DNA of 64,000 bases from Anaerosacchariphilus polymeriproducens (GTDB lineage Bacteria; Bacillota; Clostridia; Lachnospirales; Lachnospiraceae): the NCBI RefSeq assembly GCF_003363435.1, contig NZ_QRCT01000050.1, positions 124,001-188,000 of the forward strand, read 5' to 3'. The first letter of the stretch is position 1. Each line of letters begins with the position of its first letter. A model generated the notes under the pieces. The model was not told the origin of the DNA. It saw nothing but the letters and a program-made list of their open reading frames with translations, and did no database searches. Made by a program: the position numbers and the translations under genes. This document shows positions 17,797 through 27,881 of this stretch, in pieces.

Positions 17797-18816
17797 TCAT
17801 TCTTTTATCTTATTAATTCGTCGAGTTGTTGTGTCGATCCCCAGAAGTCTAGCTAAATTACCACCGAATATTTTGCGCTTATCCTCATCAGTCAAAGGTA
17901 AATATCCATATTGCCATTGTAATTCCTCGGGAATTTGGAAGTTGCGTAAACCCATTACTGCCGCACCAATTTGAGCACCAAAACCGGCACTGTCTGTCCC
18001 CCAAATAATACGGTCTGTCCCTACAAAACGAATTGCTTCTCCGAGAATCTTTCCAAATTTATAAGGAGCAGTTATTGCCCAAGGTACAAGCAGACTTAAA
18101 CATAGGTACACATTAGGATGTCCCATTGCTACCATATTGAGGTCATCACAATAGGGATAGCCCATGTGAAAGGCTACAAGCTTTAAGTTTGGAAAATCGC
18201 GGGCAACGTCATCAAGCTGGATAGGAAGGCAATATTTGCTCTTTCCAGGTGGGACCCATGAAAAACCTGTATGAATATCTAACACGATGTCAAGTTCTTC
18301 TGCCCTCTTATAAAATGGCCATAATTCGGAATCATTGATATAGGTATCCTCTGGTGGATAGTATTTAAATATCTTTGCACCAAGACCGACCCAATATTCC
18401 ATCTCCCATATAACATTATCTATGCCTCTATGTTTAATAGGAGAAAGATTTGGCTCAATGAGAAAACGGTCTGGGTGTTTTTGAACAGCTTCCCATGTAG
18501 CACCATTTGTACACCAACGACTGGAATATCCCGTCGTGTCCATCATTGATTCAGGTAAAAGGCATGCAATATCCACATCGTATTTGTCCATTGCACGAAT
18601 AATATTTTCAGGGTCAGTGCTCTTTTCAAATTCCCAAGGTTCCAACAGATCATATAGTTTTGGTGGTGCTCCTTGCAAAATGGGTCGATTGATGCCGTTA
18701 ATGGATCGCCACCACATTTTAACGCCTGGAAAGTGATTGATTGGTTCCATATCACCAATTAAATGGCATTCCGGATCTATTTTAAAGAAACCATCATCAA
18801 AATATTTTTCACTCAT
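17797..18816 (-). CDS. Amidohydrolase-2 family (ACMSD-like) enzyme
   Basis: 339 residues. TIM-barrel amidohydrolase pattern of the ACMSD/decarboxylase branch: DPECHL near the N-terminus (replacing the usual D-x-H-x-H), DIHTGF, FHMGYP and WGTDSAGFG near the C-terminus, supplying metal ligands. These enzymes decarboxylate or hydrolyse aromatic or related carboxylates. It is the second gene of a two-gene operon after the flavin oxidoreductase (16-bp gap, GGAG site). The first metal motif, E-C-H-L, has a single histidine, so metal binding may be reduced. Substrate unknown. Confidence 0.8.
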   Translation of the reverse strand: MSEKYFDDGFFKIDPECHLIGDMEPINHFPGVKMWWRSINGINRPILQGAPPKLYDLLEPWEFEKSTDPENIIRAMDKYDVDIACLLPESMMDTTGYSSRWCTNGATWEAVQKHPDRFLIEPNLSPIKHRGIDNVIWEMEYWVGLGAKIFKYYPPEDTYINDSELWPFYKRAEELDIVLDIHTGFSWVPPGKSKYCLPIQLDDVARDFPNLKLVAFHMGYPYCDDLNMVAMGHPNVYLCLSLLVPWAITAPYKFGKILGEAIRFVGTDRIIWGTDSAGFGAQIGAAVMGLRNFQIPEELQWQYGYLPLTDEDKRKIFGGNLARLLGIDTTTRRINKIKE

Positions 18817-18832
18817 TATATTAGCTCCTTTC

Positions 18833-20224
18833 TTATATCAGAGGTAAATCTTCACGCTTATCCATAAACTTTTTTGCACGTGTATCCATTAAACCATTGT
18901 CCTGCCAAAGTTCCGGATAATATTTTTCAAAACCTGCGGTTGGGTTTGCGGCACAGCGAATCCAACGGGGTTCAAATAAATTCATGTAACATTGCTGACA
19001 ACGGATACATTTTACAATATCTTCAAAACGTCCGGCTTTTACCTTTGCGGGCCAATAAGGATCAGCAATAGACTGACGTCCTAGTGAAATAATGTCGGTC
19101 ATTCCGCCCTTAATTGCATCAGCTGCCGATTCTGGGTTGATAAAATTCGGTGTAATGACCGGCAAGCCTCCACTGGACTCTTTAAAACCAGGTGCCCAAT
19201 GTGTAAATTCATTTTCACCGTCTGGCGCAAATCCGGCTCCTGGATTTTCATAAGAGCCTTGTGATACATTAAAGTAATTTGCTCCTGCATCAGTAAAAAT
19301 TTTGACCAGCTTACAAACCTCTTCATGTTCTAAACCACCTGGCATCAGTTCATCACCGGAAAGTCGGCAACCCAACACTTTATCCGGTCCGATTTTTTTG
19401 CGGATACGTTCAATGATATTTGTAACTACACGTGCACGATTTTCAGTATTTCCACCATACAAGTCTGAACGATGATTAGAGCGTGGTGACAAGAATTGGT
19501 GAAGGAGATATCCATGAGGTGTGTGGAGTTCTACACCATCATATCCCAGCTTATAAACAGCACAAGCCTGCTCTACCATGAAGGTCTCCATTTTTTCTAT
19601 TTCTTCAATTGTAAGTTCTCGCGGGACATGTCCTTTGACCACATGGTATAATTCAGGAGCATTCTTTCTTATGTAACTAAAGGCCATAACCTTAAAATCC
19701 TCATATTCTTCATCGCTAAGATTCTTAAGCTTTTCAATGCTGCCAAACTCATCGATCAGTCTTATACCAATTCGTTTAAATTGTTTAGCCCAGCCATAGT
19801 TGATATTACGCAAATCTATTTCCATAGGAATTGCTGAAGGAGCTGCAGGAGCTATTTCCTCATGAGCCATATCCGGATGTCCTTGCCGTCCCCAGCCGGG
19901 AGAAAGCTGCATAAATACTTTCGTTCCTTTATACGAATGAATAACATCGGCCAGTTGGCTCAAATAGCGGTATTTCTTTTGACTGTCACATAATAGAGGG
20001 TTCAACGTATCGCTTCCACGCCATGGATAGGGGTTTGCAACTACACATTCTGTGATGATAAGTCCGAACCCCCCTCTTGCCCTAGCCGCATACCAGGCAT
20101 TAGATTGCTCGCATGCATAGCCTTCCGGTCCGGTATAGCCCATATTCATTGGTGACATTGCGATTCTGTTTTTTAATTCTACGTTACCAATTTGAATTGG
20201 TTCAAATAATATGTTTGTGTTCAT
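18833..20224 (-). CDS. Old-yellow-enzyme NADH:flavin oxidoreductase, short form with Fe-S motif
   Basis: 463 residues. FMN-barrel motifs: KNRIAMSPMNMGYTGPEG near the start, the active-site-type LHTPHGYLLHQFLSPRSNHR and CRLSGDELMPGG. The C-terminus has CIRCQQC then Cys 11 residues later, the [4Fe-4S] pattern of 2,4-dienoyl-CoA-reductase-type enzymes, but the FAD/NAD(P)H domain that normally follows (total about 640 residues) is absent. An acidic insertion of about 60 residues (roughly 150-215) interrupts the barrel. Together with the amidohydrolase it likely reduces an unsaturated or aromatic substrate. Divergent from tetR. Confidence 0.85.
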   Translation of the reverse strand: MNTNILFEPIQIGNVELKNRIAMSPMNMGYTGPEGYACEQSNAWYAARARGGFGLIITECVVANPYPWRGSDTLNPLLCDSQKKYRYLSQLADVIHSYKGTKVFMQLSPGWGRQGHPDMAHEEIAPAAPSAIPMEIDLRNINYGWAKQFKRIGIRLIDEFGSIEKLKNLSDEEYEDFKVMAFSYIRKNAPELYHVVKGHVPRELTIEEIEKMETFMVEQACAVYKLGYDGVELHTPHGYLLHQFLSPRSNHRSDLYGGNTENRARVVTNIIERIRKKIGPDKVLGCRLSGDELMPGGLEHEEVCKLVKIFTDAGANYFNVSQGSYENPGAGFAPDGENEFTHWAPGFKESSGGLPVITPNFINPESAADAIKGGMTDIISLGRQSIADPYWPAKVKAGRFEDIVKCIRCQQCYMNLFEPRWIRCAANPTAGFEKYYPELWQDNGLMDTRAKKFMDKREDLPLI

Positions 20225-20262
20225 ATAAGTAACCTCCTTTTTTTGCTACAAATGTTAGTTAA

Positions 20263-20291
20263 TTGACTTTTGTTGTTTTAGAGTGTATAAT
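20263..20291 (+). promoter_or_regulatory. Promoter of the tetR gene
   Basis: TTGACT (20263-20268), 17-bp spacer, TATAAT (20286-20291). On the opposite strand a TTGAAT-17-TACACT promoter for the oxidoreductase overlaps this region. Confidence 0.65.
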
Positions 20292-20313
20292 ATTTTTACT
20301 TTCAATTCAACAG

Positions 20314-20332
20314 TCAAAACAACTGGTTTTGA
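20314..20332. promoter_or_regulatory. Candidate TetR operator, 7-bp perfect arms
   Basis: TCAAAAC-AACTG-GTTTTGA lies between the divergent oxidoreductase and tetR genes, just downstream of the tetR start site and beside the -35 of the opposite promoter. Placement would allow repression of both. Confidence 0.6.
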
Positions 20333-20380
20333 TAGATAAGTAACAAAATATATAAATCTGTTTCCGAAAGGGAGAATAAA

Positions 20381-20950
20381 ATGGAAATTAAATATGACTT
20401 ACGAATTATGCGTACATATAAATTATTAACAGAAGCTTTTTTTCAGCTTATGAGTGAGAAACATTTTGAAGATATCACAATCAATGAATTATGTGAAAGA
20501 GCAATGATTCGAAGAACGACATTTTATAAGCACTTTGCCGATAAATATGAATTTTTTCGCTTTTTTGTCTGGCGTCTGCAAACTGATTTTGATGCAATTA
20601 ATCCTGCTTCAGCGGACTATAGAGACCCGCAATCATTTTATATTAGTATTATTCGTCATGTTTTGAATTTTTTTAGAGAACATGAAAAATTTGTTCATAT
20701 GGTGTTAGGTAGTAATTTGTTTCCTACACTTTTTGACATACTATCAGAACAAGTCACTGCTGATATTAATGAGAAAATTAAAATTGGAATTAAAAAAGGG
20801 ATAGATGTGTCAGCATCGCCTGAAATTGTCGCATCTTTTTTTGCTGGCGCAATCATTCATACAATTAGATGGTGGCTTATGCAAAAGGAGAAAATATCGG
20901 AAGAAAAATTGATTCAAGAAGTAGAAAAAATCCTTATTGCCTGGCACTGA
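20381..20950 (+). CDS. TetR/AcrR family regulator
   Basis: 189 residues. N-terminal helix-turn-helix (about 10-55): ITINELCERAMIRRTTFYKHFADKYEF, the classic TetR recognition-helix region. The C-terminal half is helical, with a TetR_C7-like FFAGAIIHTIRWWLMQKEKISEEKL end. It is divergent from the oxidoreductase/amidohydrolase pair and a perfect inverted repeat lies between them, so it is probably their repressor, responding to their substrate. Convergent with pyrG downstream. Confidence 0.9.
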   Translation: MEIKYDLRIMRTYKLLTEAFFQLMSEKHFEDITINELCERAMIRRTTFYKHFADKYEFFRFFVWRLQTDFDAINPASADYRDPQSFYISIIRHVLNFFREHEKFVHMVLGSNLFPTLFDILSEQVTADINEKIKIGIKKGIDVSASPEIVASFFAGAIIHTIRWWLMQKEKISEEKLIQEVEKILIAWH

Positions 20951-21023
20951 TTCAGTTACAACATTGTTTTAGGATAATGAAAAGTAGGCTGACTTCAAGG
21001 AGCAAAATGGATATCATTAAATG

Positions 21024-21057
21024 AAAAAGGATGCCGTACATGTAGTACGACATCCCT
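21024..21057 (-). terminator. Terminator of pyrG
   Basis: On the - strand: GGATGTCGTAC (from 21055 down), five-base loop, GTACGGCATCC, then T5. All 11 positions pair (one G-U) only in the - strand RNA, so it serves pyrG. Confidence 0.85.
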
Positions 21058-21074
21058 TCTATAGTAAATAATTA

Positions 21075-22685
21075 TTAATTACTTTGTTTATTATCTATCG
21101 AAGCTTGTATAAATCCGCGGAAAAGAGGGTGTGGTCTATTTGGTCTTGATTTTAATTCAGGATGAGCCTGTGTAGCGATGAACCAAGGATGGTCAGGTAA
21201 TTCTATCATCTCTACAATGCGTCCGTCAGGAGAAATACCACATAATTTCATTCCGTGTTCAGATAACGGTGTCCGATAATCATTATTTACTTCGTAACGG
21301 TGACGATGTCTTTCGTAAATTGTTTCTTCCTGATACATTTGATAAGCTTTTGAAGTTTTATCTAAAACACATGGATAAGAACCTAGTCTTAAAGTTCCTC
21401 CGATATCTTCTACGTCATCTTGATCTGGAAGTAAAGAGATTACGGGATGAACGGTATTAGTAGATAATTCTATACTATGTGCATCATGGTAACCTAAAAC
21501 ATTACGTGCGAATTCTACAATAGAAAGCTGCATGCCCAGACATAATCCTAAGAATGGGACTTTGTGGGTTCTTGCATAGTTAATTGCAGCAATTTTTCCT
21601 TCAATTCCTCTATCTCCAAATCCTCCGGGAACTAAAATACCGTCAGCATCTTTCAGAATGGAATCTGCATTTTCGGCATTTAATAATTCTGAGTCTACCC
21701 AATTTATATTAACAGTTGCGCTAGTGGCAATTCCTCCATGTTTAAGAGATTCTACTACACTGATATATGCATCGTGCAACTGGATATACTTTCCGACTAA
21801 AGCAATATTAACTTCTGTTGTAGGGTTGCGAAGAGCATGTACCATTTTTCTCCAATCTTCCAAATCCGGTTCCGGACAATCAAGGTGGAGACATTCACAT
21901 GCAACTTGAGCAAGATGTTCCTTCTCCATAGCAAGAGGTGCTTCATATAAATGTTCTACATCCAGATTTTGAAGAACATGACTTGTTGGAACATTACAGA
22001 AAAGTGCAATCTTATCACGAATATCATCTTCTAGAGGCAGTTCGGAACGGCAGACTATGATGTCTGGCTGAATTCCCATTCCTTGAAGTTCTTTGACACT
22101 GGCTTGTGTCGGTTTTGTTTTCATTTCTCCGGAAGCTTTTAAATATGGAATTAATGTTACGTGAATTAAAATTGCGTTTTCTCTTCCTACGTTATGCTGA
22201 AACTGTCTTATGGATTCAAGAAAAGGCTGGCTCTCAATATCACCGACAGTACCTCCGATTTCGATAATGGCAATTTGTGTTTCCTGTGTTGTGAAATTAC
22301 GGTAAAATCGTCCTTTAATTTCATTGGTTATATGAGGAATCACCTGAACAGTCCCCCCGCCGTAATCCCCTCGACGTTCTTTTTGTAATACAGACCAGTA
22401 GATTTTTCCGGTGGTAACATTTGAATGTTTATCCAAATTTTCATCAATAAATCTTTCATAATGCCCCAAGTCCAGATCTGTTTCGGTACCATCATCAGTA
22501 ACGAAAACTTCACCGTGTTGAATTGGATTCATGGTTCCTGGATCAATATTAATATATGGGTCAAATTTCTGCATGGTTACCTTATAGCCACGAGCTTTTA
22601 ACAGCCTGCCTAAAGATGCAGCAGTAATCCCTTTGCCTAGGCCTGAGACAACTCCACCGGTTACGAATACGTATTTTACTGGCAT
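21075..22685 (-). CDS. pyrG: CTP synthase
   Basis: 536 residues, standard length. N-terminal amidoligase domain with [20 protein letters not shown] (ATP loop) and [12 protein letters not shown]-terminal glutamine amidotransferase with the catalytic cysteine in LGLCLGMQ and the His/Glu of QAHPE. It converts UTP to CTP using glutamine. The leader does not begin with the GGG run needed for the reiterative-transcription attenuation known for B. subtilis pyrG, and no attenuator is visible, so regulation differs or is absent. Monocistronic. Confidence 0.97.
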   Translation of the reverse strand: MPVKYVFVTGGVVSGLGKGITAASLGRLLKARGYKVTMQKFDPYINIDPGTMNPIQHGEVFVTDDGTETDLDLGHYERFIDENLDKHSNVTTGKIYWSVLQKERRGDYGGGTVQVIPHITNEIKGRFYRNFTTQETQIAIIEIGGTVGDIESQPFLESIRQFQHNVGRENAILIHVTLIPYLKASGEMKTKPTQASVKELQGMGIQPDIIVCRSELPLEDDIRDKIALFCNVPTSHVLQNLDVEHLYEAPLAMEKEHLAQVACECLHLDCPEPDLEDWRKMVHALRNPTTEVNIALVGKYIQLHDAYISVVESLKHGGIATSATVNINWVDSELLNAENADSILKDADGILVPGGFGDRGIEGKIAAINYARTHKVPFLGLCLGMQLSIVEFARNVLGYHDAHSIELSTNTVHPVISLLPDQDDVEDIGGTLRLGSYPCVLDKTSKAYQMYQEETIYERHRHRYEVNNDYRTPLSEHGMKLCGISPDGRIVEMIELPDHPWFIATQAHPELKSRPNRPHPLFRGFIQASIDNKQSN

Positions 22686-22844
22686 AATTCACCCTCCTTA
22701 GAATTTTAATTAAAAATAAAATAACGTTCTAATTATACATCCATATTGACTAGAAAGCTAGTAATTTTTAAAAAAAATTGAGAAATCTTTGAAACAATTT
22801 TAGAAAAAATTTAGAAATAAGGCGAAAAGTTCATGAACATTCTA

Positions 22845-22873
22845 TTGATTTATAGTCGAACAACTTTTATAAT
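22845..22873 (+). promoter_or_regulatory. Promoter of ftsH
   Basis: TTGATT (22845-22850), 17-bp spacer, TATAAT (22868-22873). A 10-bp palindrome GTTCATGAAC (22829-22838) sits just upstream of the -35. No CIRCE or CtsR box is seen. Confidence 0.6.
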
Positions 22874-22927
22874 TAGTAAGTACTGTTTGATTTAATATAA
22901 AAAGGCAGTATATATTAGGAGGAGAAC

Positions 22928-24826
22928 ATGGAAGAAAATAATAAAAATACGAATAAAAAGAATAATGGAAATCCAAAAAATGGACAAACTATCATGGTTT
23001 TCGTTATTATCGGTCTGATAACCTTAATGGTTATTTCATTTTTAACTGATAAGATGAATAAAATCACGACCAAAGAGATTACCTACAATAAATTTTTAGA
23101 AATGCTAGAAAAAAAAGAAGTTGATAGTGTCGTAATAGCTCATGATAAAATAGAAATTATCCCCAATAAAAAAGATGATTCCAAAGCAACACTTTTAAAT
23201 ACAACTTATTATACGGGAATAATTGAAGACAATAGCTTGGTATATAAGCTGGATAAGGCTGGTGTGGAATTTAAAGCTAAAATTCCGGATAATACCGCAG
23301 CCTGGGTCTTAAATATTTTGAGTTTTATACTGCCGATCGTATTGGTATGGACTTTAATAGGCTTCCTTATGAAAAAGATGGGAAGCGGCGGTGGAATGAT
23401 GGGCGTTGGCAAATCAAATGCCAAAATTTATGTGGAGAAAGAAACAGGTGTCACTTTTAAGGATGTTGCTGGTCAAGATGAAGCAAAGGATTCCTTGCAG
23501 GAAGTTGTAGATTTTCTGCATAACCCTGGAAAATATACTTCTATTGGTGCAAAACTTCCAAAAGGGGCTTTATTGGTAGGACCTCCAGGAACAGGTAAGA
23601 CTTTATTGGCAAAAGCGGTTGCAGGAGAAGCAAAGGTACCGTTTTTCTCATTAGCCGGTTCTGATTTCGTTGAAATGTTTGTTGGTGTAGGTGCATCAAG
23701 AGTTCGTGATCTGTTCAAAGAAGCATATAAAAATGCACCATGTATTATTTTTATTGATGAAATAGATGCAATTGGAAAAAGCAGGGATTCCAAATACGGA
23801 AGTGGTAATGATGAACGGGAGCAGACGTTGAATCAGCTATTGGCAGAAATGGATGGATTTGATACTTCAAAAGGACTTTTGATTTTAGCAGCGACTAACA
23901 GACCCGAAGTGTTAGACAAGGCTCTTTTAAGACCAGGTCGTTTTGACCGTAGAATTATTGTAGACAAACCAGATCTAAAGGGAAGATTAGAAACATTAAA
24001 AGTGCATTCCAAAGATGTTTTAATGGATGATAGTGTGGACTTGGAAGAAATAGCATTAGCTACTTCAGGAGCAGTTGGGTCTGATTTGGCTAATATGATA
24101 AATGAAGCGGCTATACTTGCAGTTAAAAATGGCAGACAAGTAGTGAATCAGTCAGATTTGTTTGAGTCTGTAGAAGTAGTTATAGCTGGAAAAGAGAAAA
24201 AAGACAGAATTCTTGGAAAAGAAGAGAAACAGATTGTTGCATATCATGAAGTAGGTCATGCACTTGTAACAGCATTACAAAAAAATGCTGAACCGGTGCA
24301 GAAAATTACGATCGTGCCAAGAACTATGGGTGCGTTAGGATATGTTATGCAGGTTCCGGAAGAAGAGAAGTATCTGATGTCAAAAGCAGAACTAAAAGCT
24401 CGGTTGATTACTTATATGGGAGGTCGGGCAGCAGAGGAAATTGTGTTTGAGTCAGTAACAACAGGTGCTTCCAATGATATTGAGAAAGCGACTCAAATTG
24501 CAAGAGCGATGGTAACACAATATGGAATGTCTGAAAAGTTTGGACTAATGAGTTTGGAATCAATAGAAAATCGTTATTTAGACGGCCGGCCGGTTCTGAA
24601 CTGTGGAGATGCGACTGCAGCAGAAATAGATGCGGAAGTTATGGCGTTATTGAAAGATAGTTATGAAGAAGCAAAACAGATGTTGCTAGGTAATCGTGAA
24701 GTGCTGGACAAAATTGCAGAACATTTATTTGAAAAAGAGACGATCACAGGAAAACAATTTATGGAAATCTATCGTGCAATAAAAGGAATCAGAGAACCAG
24801 AATCAAAATTATTTGAACCAGAATGA
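22928..24826 (+). CDS. ftsH: ATP-dependent zinc metalloprotease FtsH
   Basis: 632 residues. Asn/Lys-rich cytoplasmic N-terminus, TM1 (about 21-40), a small extracytoplasmic domain, TM2 (about 125-147), AAA+ domain with Walker A GPPGTGKT (218-225) and the [24 protein letters not shown], and a zinc-protease domain with HEVGH (variant of HEAGH, with the catalytic Glu kept). Degrades damaged or regulatory membrane proteins. In many Firmicutes ftsH follows hpt/tilS; here it stands between pyrG and uvrC. AGGAGGAG site before the ATG. Confidence 0.96.
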   Translation: MEENNKNTNKKNNGNPKNGQTIMVFVIIGLITLMVISFLTDKMNKITTKEITYNKFLEMLEKKEVDSVVIAHDKIEIIPNKKDDSKATLLNTTYYTGIIEDNSLVYKLDKAGVEFKAKIPDNTAAWVLNILSFILPIVLVWTLIGFLMKKMGSGGGMMGVGKSNAKIYVEKETGVTFKDVAGQDEAKDSLQEVVDFLHNPGKYTSIGAKLPKGALLVGPPGTGKTLLAKAVAGEAKVPFFSLAGSDFVEMFVGVGASRVRDLFKEAYKNAPCIIFIDEIDAIGKSRDSKYGSGNDEREQTLNQLLAEMDGFDTSKGLLILAATNRPEVLDKALLRPGRFDRRIIVDKPDLKGRLETLKVHSKDVLMDDSVDLEEIALATSGAVGSDLANMINEAAILAVKNGRQVVNQSDLFESVEVVIAGKEKKDRILGKEEKQIVAYHEVGHALVTALQKNAEPVQKITIVPRTMGALGYVMQVPEEEKYLMSKAELKARLITYMGGRAAEEIVFESVTTGASNDIEKATQIARAMVTQYGMSEKFGLMSLESIENRYLDGRPVLNCGDATAAEIDAEVMALLKDSYEEAKQMLLGNREVLDKIAEHLFEKETITGKQFMEIYRAIKGIREPESKLFEPE

Positions 24827-24860
24827 TTCGTTTCGTATAAAAAAAGGCAGAGGAAGATTT

Positions 24861-26723
24861 ATGTTTAATATACAAGAAGAATTGAAAAAACTTCCGGGAA
24901 AACCTGGTGTCTATATTATGCATGATGACACAGATGCGATTATCTATGTAGGGAAAGCAGTTAATTTGAAGAACCGTGTCCGCCAATATTTTCAGACCAG
25001 CCGTAACAAAGGAATTAAGATTGAACAAATGGTTTCTAAAATACAGAGATTTGAGTATATTATTACAGATTCTGAATTAGAAGCTTTGGTATTAGAGTGC
25101 AATTTAATTAAAGAGCACAGGCCCAAATATAACACGATGTTAAAAGATGATAAGACTTATCCATATATCAAAGTGACGATTGGAGAAGAATTCCCACGAA
25201 TTCTTTTCTCTCGTCAGATGAAAAAAGACAAATCCAAATATTATGGCCCATATACCAGTGCAGGTGCAGTAAAGGATAGTATTGAGTTGATCCGAAAAAT
25301 TTATAAAATACGTACCTGTAATCGGAATCTGCCAAAAGATATAGCAAAAGACAGGGCTTGTTTAAATTATCATATTCATCAATGTGAAGCACCGTGTCAG
25401 GGATATATCAGCTCAGAAGAGTACAAAAAATCCATTGCAAAGGCTATGGATTTTTTAAATGGAAATCATAAAAACATTCTAAAGGAGCTGGAAGAGAAAA
25501 TGCTGAAGGCTTCGAACGATATGGAATTTGAGAAAGCGATAGAATATCGCGAATTAATGAATAGTGTACAACAGATTTCACAAAAACAGAAAATTACAAG
25601 TAGTGATAGAGAAGATAAAGATGTGATTGCTTTGGCCATTTCAGATGATGATGCAGTTGTTCAGGTCTTTTTTATACGTGGAGGGCGGTTGATTGGCAGA
25701 GAACATTTTTATTTGACAGTAGGTCCTGAAGATAAGAAAAGTGGAATATTAGGAAGTTTTATTAAACAATTTTATTCAGGTACGCCATATATACCGAAAC
25801 AATTAATGATACAGGAAGAAATAGAAGACTCTTCTGTAATAGAGGAGTGGCTCTCCAAAAAGAAAGAACAGAAAGTTCATATCAAAGTACCTCAAAAAGG
25901 GATGAAAGAAAAATTAGTAGAATTAGCAGCTCAGAATGCTCAGCTGGTATTGAACCAGGATAAAGAACGGTTAAAACGAGAAGAAGGAAGAACGATTGGC
26001 GCTGTGAAAGAAATTGCTAATTTATTAGATTTGGAGCATTTAGAGAGAATGGAAGCCTTTGATATATCAAATACGAGTGGTTTTCAATCAGTCGGATCTA
26101 TGGTTGTTTATGAAAAGGGAAAACCTTATCGCAACGATTATCGGAAATTTAAAATTAAATCAGTTCAAGGACCGGATGATTATTCGAGTATGGCTGAAGT
26201 ATTGACGAGAAGATTTAAAAGAGGTTTAGAAGAAAAAACGGTTTTAGAACAGAAAAAGTTGGAAGAATCTTTGGGCAAGTTCAATAAATTTCCAGATCTT
26301 ATCATGATGGATGGTGGAAAAGGGCAAGTTAATATAGCGTTAAAAGTTTTGAGTGAACTGGGTTTAAGTATTCCGGTATGTGGAATGGTCAAGGATGATA
26401 ATCATAGAACCAGAGGTTTATTATATAATGACCAAGAGATTTTTATTGATAAAAACTCAGAAGCGTTCAAATTGATTACCAGAATTCAGGACGAAGCCCA
26501 TCGATATGCGATTGAATATCACCGTTCTCTACGGAGTAAAAATCAGATTCATTCTATTCTGGATGATATAAAGGGAGTCGGACCTTCAAGAAGAAAAGCT
26601 CTTATGCGGGCTTTTCAGTCAATTGAAAAGATTAAAGAAGCCAGTATCGATGAATTGGCTGAAGTGGAAACTATGAATCAACGCTCAGCGAAACAAGTTT
26701 TTGAATTTTTTCATAAAAAATAG
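24861..26723 (+). CDS. uvrC: Excinuclease ABC subunit C
   Basis: 620 residues from the ATG at 24861 (site AGAGGAAG five bases upstream); the open frame extends to a TTG at 24813 inside ftsH, judged not used. Domains in order: GIY-YIG nuclease (PGVYIM...IIYVGKA, about 14-90), Cys-containing linker, UVR (about 200-235, [10 protein letters not shown]), RNase-H-like nuclease ([19 protein letters not shown]) and C-terminal helix-hairpin-helix ([16 protein letters not shown]). Makes both incisions in nucleotide-excision repair. Its partners uvrB and uvrA lie 12 kb downstream under a LexA box; no such box is seen here. Confidence 0.96.
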   Translation: MFNIQEELKKLPGKPGVYIMHDDTDAIIYVGKAVNLKNRVRQYFQTSRNKGIKIEQMVSKIQRFEYIITDSELEALVLECNLIKEHRPKYNTMLKDDKTYPYIKVTIGEEFPRILFSRQMKKDKSKYYGPYTSAGAVKDSIELIRKIYKIRTCNRNLPKDIAKDRACLNYHIHQCEAPCQGYISSEEYKKSIAKAMDFLNGNHKNILKELEEKMLKASNDMEFEKAIEYRELMNSVQQISQKQKITSSDREDKDVIALAISDDDAVVQVFFIRGGRLIGREHFYLTVGPEDKKSGILGSFIKQFYSGTPYIPKQLMIQEEIEDSSVIEEWLSKKKEQKVHIKVPQKGMKEKLVELAAQNAQLVLNQDKERLKREEGRTIGAVKEIANLLDLEHLERMEAFDISNTSGFQSVGSMVVYEKGKPYRNDYRKFKIKSVQGPDDYSSMAEVLTRRFKRGLEEKTVLEQKKLEESLGKFNKFPDLIMMDGGKGQVNIALKVLSELGLSIPVCGMVKDDNHRTRGLLYNDQEIFIDKNSEAFKLITRIQDEAHRYAIEYHRSLRSKNQIHSILDDIKGVGPSRRKALMRAFQSIEKIKEASIDELAEVETMNQRSAKQVFEFFHKK

Positions 26724-26803
26724 CTTGAAAATGATAAAAATTTAACAATCCCATGTTTTTCCCCTAGTCCAGCAATTGGAAAAGGTTTTACGCTTTTATT
26801 GGG

Positions 26804-26832
26804 TTGACAATTGTCTGGAAATAAGTTAAAAT
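26804..26832 (+). promoter_or_regulatory. Strong promoter before the DUF2294 gene
   Basis: TTGACA (26804-26809), 17-bp spacer, TAAAAT (26827-26832); predicted start near 26839. Confidence 0.75.
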
Positions 26833-26859
26833 GTTATTGGGTTGAAGGGCGGTGAATTT

Positions 26860-27225
26860 ATGACCAAAGGTCAGTTAGAGTCCAAACTTAGTGAATTATT
26901 TAGCAAATTTGAAATAGAGTATATGGGTAGAGGACCAAAGACTATACGCACATATATAATTAATGACATAATCATTTTTAGACTTTCTGGTATTTTAAGT
27001 CCTTCGGAAGAAAAACTTGCAAGCAGTCCCCAAGGGATAGAACTTTTAAAAAAAGTCCGTACTTCATTATTTGAAGGTGGGAGAGGATATCTGGAAACAT
27101 TGATAACTGACTTTATTGATGTGGCCATAGTCAGCACTCATTCTGATATTAGTACGAAAACGGGTGAAAAAATAGTTGTTATTACAGTAGATAAAAACCT
27201 AGAGGAAATGTGTACAGTGAAATAG
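26860..27225 (+). CDS. DUF2294 family protein
   Basis: 121 residues from the ATG at 26860 (GGGCGGTG upstream); an in-frame TTG at 26842 is too close to the promoter. The order TKGQLESKLSEL...EYMGRGPKTIRTYIINDIIIFRLSGILSPSEEKLA...SLFEGG...HSDISTKTGEKIVVITVDK matches DUF2294, a small soluble family of unknown function found in Firmicutes and cyanobacteria. No catalytic residues evident. A structured region of about 100 nt and a terminator separate it from purE; with no clear promoter there, it may share a transcript with purE-purC. Confidence 0.8.
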   Translation: MTKGQLESKLSELFSKFEIEYMGRGPKTIRTYIINDIIIFRLSGILSPSEEKLASSPQGIELLKKVRTSLFEGGRGYLETLITDFIDVAIVSTHSDISTKTGEKIVVITVDKNLEEMCTVK

Positions 27226-27307
27226 CTTCGGAAGACGACGCAAAGTGGAAAGTGAATTCTAAGTTGCAAGTAAGCCGATATCCATTTTATGTGGGTATTG
27301 GCTTTTC
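27226..27307 (+). promoter_or_regulatory. Unclassified structured leader before purE
   Basis: About 60 nt of unusually GC-rich, non-coding sequence (CTTCGGAAG hairpin at 27227-27235 region, then GACGACGCAAAG) run straight into an intrinsic terminator (27272-27307), 28 nt before purE. No good promoter lies between the terminator and purE. The arrangement resembles an attenuator or riboswitch, but it does not match the purine, ZTP or PRPP aptamers I know. ACGCAAAG is also a core string of c-di-GMP-I aptamers, whose other half (GGCAAACC) is missing. Confidence 0.4.
27272..27307 (+). terminator. Terminator/attenuator upstream of purE
   Basis: AGCCGATATCC (27273-27283) pairs with GGGTATTGGCT (27293-27303) over 11 positions with two G-U pairs, then TTTT. 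Confidence 0.75.
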
Positions 27308-27335
27308 TATTATATTATGAAAAGGAGTGTGTTAT

Positions 27336-27830
27336 ATGGTAAAAAAAGTAGCAATTGTTATGGGCAGCGATAGTGATTTACCAATCGTAAAAGGTGCAAT
27401 AGACAGTCTGAAAAGTTTTGGCGTATCTGTTGAAGCGCATGTTATGAGTGCGCATAGAACACCTGAAAGAGCTTGCGAGTTTGCGATGCATGCAAGGGAA
27501 AACGGTTTTGGAGTAATTATCGCTGCAGCAGGAATGGCAGCACATTTAGCTGGAGTTTTAGCAGCACATACAACTCTTCCAGTTATAGGAATTCCATGTA
27601 AAGGTTCATTTGATGGAATGGATGCGTTATTGTCTACAGTCCAGATGCCAAAAGGTATTCCGGTAGCGACGGTAGCAGTTAATGGAGCTTATAATGCAGG
27701 GATTCTGGCAGCACAGATACTTGGAGTATATGATGAAGATATCGAGCAAAAATTATTGAAGATGAAACAGGATATGAAAGAAGAAGTGACAAAAAAAGAT
27801 GAGAAACTTCAAAATGAGATTGGTTTATAG
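27336..27830 (+). CDS. purE: N5-carboxyaminoimidazole ribonucleotide mutase (PurE)
   Basis: 164 residues from ATG 27336 (AAGGAG nine bases upstream); the GTG at 27327 overlaps the ribosome binding site. Class I PurE motifs: MGSDSDLP (CO2/phosphate loop) and VMSAHRTPERA (catalytic histidine). It moves the carboxylate from N5 to C4 of carboxyaminoimidazole ribotide in purine synthesis. purC follows by about 50 bp. No purK is in the window. Confidence 0.95.
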   Translation: MVKKVAIVMGSDSDLPIVKGAIDSLKSFGVSVEAHVMSAHRTPERACEFAMHARENGFGVIIAAAGMAAHLAGVLAAHTTLPVIGIPCKGSFDGMDALLSTVQMPKGIPVATVAVNGAYNAGILAAQILGVYDEDIEQKLLKMKQDMKEEVTKKDEKLQNEIGL

Positions 27831-27881
27831 TTAATGATTTCATTTGTATATTTTGAAAACACAGAAAGGAATGTACAGATT

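Noticed and set aside
22686-22780. pyrG reiterative-transcription attenuator
   Set aside because: The predicted start does not begin with GGG and there is no terminator hairpin in the leader.
24813-24860. TTG-initiated extension of uvrC into ftsH
   Set aside because: No ribosome binding site for the TTG; the ATG at 24861 has a well-placed AGAGGAAG and starts the conserved GIY-YIG region.
27240-27283. c-di-GMP-I (GEMM) riboswitch
   Set aside because: ACGCAAAG is present but the paired GGCAAACC segment and GNRA receptor arrangement are missing, so the class cannot be claimed.
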